A stretch of 48,580 nt of DNA, taken from contig CAXYYC010000017.1 in the NCBI GenBank assembly GCA_964293815.1, positions 1-48,580 on the forward strand, written 5' to 3'. The notes under the pieces are model-generated. The model ran no database searches and had not been told where the DNA came from. It saw only the letters and a list, made by a program, of their open reading frames with translations. The position numbers and the translations under genes were made by a program. Below are positions 44,049 to 48,580 of the stretch, one piece after another (the stretch's first letter is position 1; each line of letters opens with the position of its first letter). This DNA comes from CTSOIL-112 sp964293815 (GTDB taxonomy: Bacteria > Pseudomonadota > Gammaproteobacteria > Burkholderiales > Burkholderiaceae).

Positions 44049-47000
44049 TTACCAGTGGAAACCAACACCCACACCTGCACCCACTTTACCTTGAGTATTC
44101 GTGGTTGCGCTGGCTTTGATGACCCACTTACCGTTATCAGACATCTTCGACAAACCAACTGCAATCGCTGATTGACCATCGTAAGTACCCAAACCAACAG
44201 TGGTCATACCCATGCCCGGAATGGTTGACTGTGGCAAGTTTGCAGTAGCAATGGCTGAAGCCGAACCTGCTTTCGACTCTTTACCCACTTCGCTGATCTT
44301 GTTACCCAAGTTGTTGATGTTTTGGTTCACAGTATTCAACGCAGCATTTACCTGCCCCACATTCACAGCATCAGTATCAGCAGTGCCTTCGGCAACATTG
44401 GTAATTTTGTTACCGCCCATATCCACGGTCGTACCGGATTTAACCGTCAGGTTATCACCGACTGTCAAACCACCATTGGCAGTCACTTCGCCGCTGAAGG
44501 TTGGCGCATCAACAATCTGAACTTCCAATTTACCGTCTTTAACCACGGTTTTGACGTTCGATGCGGAGGCAGACGCACTGCTGTCTGCACCACCAACCAC
44601 CGAAACAGTCTTGTTCAAGTTATTGGTGACACTCTGACCATCCTGAGCGGTCAAACCGAAGGTTGCATTGTTCACCGTGTCTGTAATCGAAGTCTTCACT
44701 TCATACAGTTGAGAGCCATTAACCGCATCTTTACTATCCGCAGTTACTGCGCCATTGGCAACGTTGGTAATCTTATTACCGCCGTTATCCAAACCAGAAC
44801 CAGTCAAACTCACGGTACCATTCGGACCACCACTGATGCTGACCCCATTGGTATTCATTGTCGTATTGCCGGTGGTCACGCTATCGGCTTTCAGATCCTT
44901 GCTCAGATTAAACGTCACGTTATTATCGGTTTTGGTAATAGCGATATTGCCATCGGTATTGTTCAGATCAACCGTTGCACCCGGAGCAACATTGCTGCTG
45001 CTCGCACCATTGGCAGTCAAGTTCCAACCCTTGTTGGCCGCTGTATTAACCGACTTGATCGCATCATCAATGTTGTTATAACCCGTGCCACCCACATTGG
45101 TCATACTGAGTGAACCATCTGGATTCACGGTCGAATTGCCACCCAAGATGTTTTTAACTGAGTTAGACACGCCGTACAGCTGACTACCGTTAATCGCATC
45201 AGAACTATCCGTACTCACGGTACCATTGGCCAAACCACTGACCTTATTGCTTGCTGCGTCCATCGTGATGCCACCAACTGTCACCTTAGTAAAGGTCACG
45301 TCATCTTTGGTCTTGACTTCATAGTTCTTGCTACCATCAGCATTGGCCGTTTCCACCACCTCAATATTGGTACCAGCAGTCGTGGTATTGTGCTTATTAG
45401 CAGCCGTGTTTAATGCGCTCAAAGCATCTTGAACAGTGGTGTAATTAGATGTGCCCACAGTCAGACCTGCGGTCACTTTACCAGTTACCGGATCAAACGC
45501 CGAAGTGCCACCCAAAGAGCTGGCGGTGCTGCTGCCCACAGCATACAACTGACTGCCATTGACTGCGTCTTTACTGTCCGAAGCCAAAGTACCCGCCGTC
45601 AAACCTGTGATTTTTCCAGTTCCACCATCCATCGTAATCGGATTCGCGCCGCTGGCCACGAAGGTCGGTGCGGTCACTGTACCGCCGAAGGTCGGTGCAT
45701 CGGCAAAGTCAAGCGTGATGTTGCCGTCGGCGTCTTTGGTACCCACAGTCAGGTTAGGATCGCTGCTGGTGATGTTTTGCAAGGCAGTGTCGGCTTTGGC
45801 CAGACTGTCTTTGCTCGCTTGTGACAGGTCAACCGCGTAGTCGGTGACGTTGTTCGCGTCTTTGGTGCCCGCGGTCACGGTCACGGCAGTTGAACCTGCT
45901 GAAGCCGTGGTGCCGTTGGCGTTGACGGTGTAGATGTCTTGGCCGTTGGCGCCAGTGGTTTTAGCCACGCTGGTGACGTTGGTGCCGGCTGCGACTTCGG
46001 TCTTGGCTGCGGCTGTGGCCGATGCCAATTGGTCTTCCGTCGCTGCTTGGCCACTGACCGGTGTGCCACTCCAGGTGGTGTTGGTCAGGCCGCCAATCGT
46101 GCCCGCTGCGCCGTCAACGGTGATTGCGTTTGCTCCGCTGGTGACGAATTTCGGTGCGGTCACGGTGCCGGTGAAGGTCGGTGCATTGGCCATGCTGATT
46201 TCAACTTGGCCGTTGGTTACGGTGGTTTTAAGGTTGGCGGTTGAGGTGTCGGCATTGTTGCCGGCCACAATCGCGAAGCTGCTGCCCAGTTTTTGCGCGC
46301 TGCTGCCGCTGTCACCCGTGAAGGTGATCGGTTTGATCACTTCGCTGTTGAGGTTGCTCAGGGCGTCGCCTACGTTGGTCGCTGCTGGGTAGCTCGTACC
46401 ATCGGTTTTGGTGATGGTGTAGCTTGGGCCGGTCACGGTGCCGTCAGGGTTGACGGCAGCACCACCGCCCAGACCATCTACGATCGGGGTCAGTTGGCTG
46501 ACATTAACCGCATCGGTTGGTGCTGTGCCTGCGGCCACACCGGTGATTTTGGTGTTGCCTGCGTCGATACCGGCAGTTTTGTCGATGGTCACAGGACCCA
46601 CAGTGACTTTGTCGAATGTGACTTCGTCCGCAGTGGCGATGGTGACGTCTTTACCTGTGCGTGTGACTTTGATGTTTTTACCATCCAGCAGTTGCACGGT
46701 GTCGCCAGGCGCTACGTTGTCGGCGGTGTCGCCATTGGCTTGTAGGTTCCAGCCTTTGTTGGCGACGTCGCTCACAGATTTGAGTTGGTCTTCGGTCGCC
46801 GCTTGGCCGCTAACCGGTGTACCGCTCCAAGTGGTATTGGTCAGGCCGCCAATCGTGCCCGCTGCGCCGTCAACGGTGATTGCGTTCGCTCCGCTGGTGA
46901 CGAATTTCGGTGCGGTCACGGTGCCGGTGAAGGTCGGTGCATCCAGTAATTGAATATCTACTTTGCCATCAGTTATGACGGTTTTAACATTGGCATTTGA

Positions 47001-48525
47001 ACTTGCGCCTGTTGCTCCACCACTAATAGCAATTGTACTACCCAATGTCTGCTGGGTACCATTCGCTCCTGTATCGCTGTTTGTATTGCCTGTGAAGGTG
47101 ATTTCTCCGGCTGCCAGTTTTTTCAGTTGGGCAACGTTGACGGCATCGGTGTCGTTGGTACCTGCGGCAACGCTGGTGATTTGGCGTGTGAGTGTCGTTC
47201 CATTACCTACAGATACCGCCGCAGTGGTTGCTTTCCAAGTAGAGTTTGTAGGAGGCGTATCGCCCAATGGGTCATAGCCTACGGCACCTGCATTGACAGT
47301 GGTCACACTGTTGGTACCTAAAGCAACCGAATTAGCTAAGGTGGCTTGAGCACCAACACCAACAGCCGTTGCAAAGTTGGCCGTTGCTTTTGAAGCTTGA
47401 CCTAAGGCAATACCGCTGATAGCTGTCGCTTGGGCGCTATAACCGAGCGCAACTGCATTGGCTTGCGTGGCCTGTGCTCGACTACCTAATGCAACACTTG
47501 AGCCTCCAATGGCATTAGCAAAATTACCCATGGCTGTAGCACCATCTGCTGTTGCTTTTGCACTATTACCCACCGCTACTGTTCCTGCAGTACTCGCCAC
47601 TGTGTTAGCACCCAGTGCTGTTGAGTTATCTCCTGCCGCATTGGCTTTCAGACCGACAGCTGTTCCACTAAGGCCTGCCGCAACGGTATCAATACCAGCT
47701 GCTAATGCGCCAATTCCTGTAGCTCCATCGTTGTTATAGTTACCTGAAGTCGAATCCGTAGAATTGACACTATAAAAATGCGTCAATTTGCCCGCTAACG
47801 TATTCGCTACTGCATACAACCGACTACCGTTAATCGCATCTAAGCTGGTGGCAGATACTTGGCCATTGGCTACGTTTTGAATTTGACGCGGTTTTGTAGC
47901 GGTACCCACGCTGACTACATCTCCGTCTGCTGGCGCTGCGCCTGCAGTAGCATATGTGTAGGTGATGCCAACAATAGCCGAGCTGGCGGTGTCTACTGCC
48001 GCAGACACAGTTGAGGCATTGCCCAAAACTACGGCACCATCCAAGCCAGTTCCTACGGTGACGCTATTGCCCATCACCATGACATTAGATGAGTTGACTG
48101 TGTTGCTGTTACCGATCACGCGAATGCCAGTTGTGGAGGCTGTTGGCAAGGCATTGTTGTTCCCAAATGCACCAGAATTGCTTGCAGCGACTGGCGCTGC
48201 GGCTGTGCCGTTGTTATTACCATAGGTGTATGTACCCGCACCGCTGACATAGGATGGATCACCAATCGCACCTGCGTTGGCTCCACTAACGACGTTACCC
48301 GTACCAATGCTGATCGCTTGCGCCGCAGTTGCCTGTGCGCCTTTACCAATAGCGATAGTGTTAGTATTCAGCGCTTGTGCATTTGGCCCTAAAGCAGTAG
48401 CAAATGCTCCAGAAGCTTGAGAACCCATACCCACAACAGTGCTGCCTGCTCCAGTTGCTTGAGCAAGCATACCAATTGCAACAGTATTCGTCGAATTAGC
48501 AATCGCACTTGTGCCAATAGCGATT
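44049..48525 (-). CDS. YadA-type trimeric autotransporter adhesin, N-terminal part missing
   Basis: The frame runs about 1490 codons and ends in a YadA anchor: the last 75 or so residues (TVGLGTYDGQSAIAVGLSKM ... VGVGFHW) would form the trimeric membrane barrel. Residues counted from Met 48470: 1-450 are head repeats of the AIG-x-x-A-x-A type (AIGKGAQATAAQAISIG); the rest alternates stalk, TTV-like segments and necks such as DAVNVSQL and DAVNGSQLY. No signal peptide is present. The frame continues upstream of Met 48470 with good head-repeat residues (QIAIGTSAIANSTNTVAIG), then meets foreign-looking sequence and a stop near 48561, so the gene is interrupted. It ends in Trp, not the common Phe. 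Such adhesins bind host matrix, surfaces or other cells. Confidence 0.9.
46029..46185 (-). repeat. Internal adhesin repeat, copy B
   Basis: These 157 bases are nearly identical to 46785-46941. They encode TVTAPKFVTSGANAITVDGA, then a Gly/Thr-rich stretch ending WSGTPVSGQAATEDQL, a stalk-head module of the adhesin. The near-identity at DNA level points to recent duplication or gene conversion. Confidence 0.85.
46785..46941 (-). repeat. Internal adhesin repeat, copy A
   Basis: This is the partner of the copy at 46029-46185, of equal length (157 bases) and differing at only a few positions. It lies nearer the N-terminus of the protein and leads into KSVSDVANKGWNLQANG, while copy B leads into ASATAAAKTEVAAG. 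Confidence 0.85.
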
Positions 48526-48580
48526 TGATCTGCCCTCGTTTCAACGGACAGTTTAAGCGGCTAATTTCATGTTAGCCGAT
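48526..48580 (+). mobile_element. Probable IS3-like insertion sequence end, cut by the window edge
   Basis: At 48526 the adhesin head repeats stop and sequence beginning TGATCTGCCCTCG and continuing GGACAGTTTAAGCGGCTAA appears. A 5'-TG terminus with a CTGCCC ... GGACAG pattern recalls IS3-family ends. In the adhesin frame this stretch gives unrelated residues and a stop at 48561-48563. No transposase is visible because only 55 bases are present. A contig end at a repeated IS would explain why the sequence stops here. Confidence 0.45.

Noticed and set aside
44200..48225. Many long plus-strand frames across the adhesin
   Set aside because: They are repetitive shadows of the biased adhesin coding sequence on the other strand, rich in Ala/Val/Pro with no domain signatures.

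Overview
The window looks like a chromosomal segment of a betaproteobacterium, most likely of the order Burkholderiales, with roughly 50 percent GC by eye. Supporting signs are the FmdB zinc-ribbon / DUF502 / aspS gene order at the left edge, a type 2 pyrF (about 280 residues with a DAKRGD motif), a NudB whose Nudix box is one residue longer than in E. coli, and the DUF4212 plus VC_2705-type symporter pair. The family cannot be fixed from the sequence. Both ends are cut: the left edge lies inside fmdB, and the right edge lies in what looks like the end of an insertion sequence that interrupts a large adhesin gene.

Layout. 1-3.9 kb: fmdB (partial), a DUF502 membrane protein, aspS, a rhodanese and a small exported protein. 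3.9-8.6 kb: minus-strand genes for a secreted tannase-like hydrolase, the HtpX protease and an EptA/MCR-type phosphoethanolamine transferase, with a structured repeat between two identical terminators. 8.86-9.06 kb: 6S RNA. 9.2-13.2 kb: a TauE/SafE permease, a patatin with an outer-membrane barrel (PlpD-like, type Vd) and pyrF. 13.2-15.0 kb: an accessory patch with a REP-like inverted pair, an attC-like site and four small unrecognised genes. 15.3-18.9 kb: DUF883 protein, YebC, a HerA-like DUF853 ATPase and a beta-carbonic anhydrase. 19-21.3 kb: an NhaD antiporter and a UbiA/MenA-like prenyltransferase. 21.4-28.9 kb: a carboxylate-uptake region with a cNMP/CBS/DUF294 protein, a DnaQ-like exonuclease, DUF4212 plus a VC_2705-type symporter, then DUF485 plus ActP. 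29.2-31.9 kb: UppP and an MFS transporter. 32-39.2 kb: the complete phosphate regulon pstS-pstC-pstA-pstB-phoU-phoB-phoR, with a Pho box and -10 in front of pstS and a hairpin after pstS. 39.4-43 kb: exonuclease III, an NlpC/P60 lipoprotein, a small lipoprotein, a DUF4298 protein, YchJ, NudB and Dut. 43.1-48.58 kb: a TpgA-like peptidoglycan-binding OmpA lipoprotein and a YadA-type trimeric autotransporter adhesin broken at its N-terminal side.

How the genes fit together. Several units concern the envelope: lipid A modification (EptA), undecaprenyl phosphate recycling (UppP), outer-membrane display of an esterase (patatin/T5d), a murein hydrolase lipoprotein, and the adhesin with its probable periplasmic anchor. 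The 21-29 kb block is a sodium-coupled short-chain carboxylate uptake region with two permease systems in tandem. The Pst/Pho block is a textbook phosphate-starvation unit whose regulator and DNA target are both in the window.

The least explained parts are the 13.2-15.0 kb patch, the 5.6-5.95 kb repeat and the right-hand adhesin locus.
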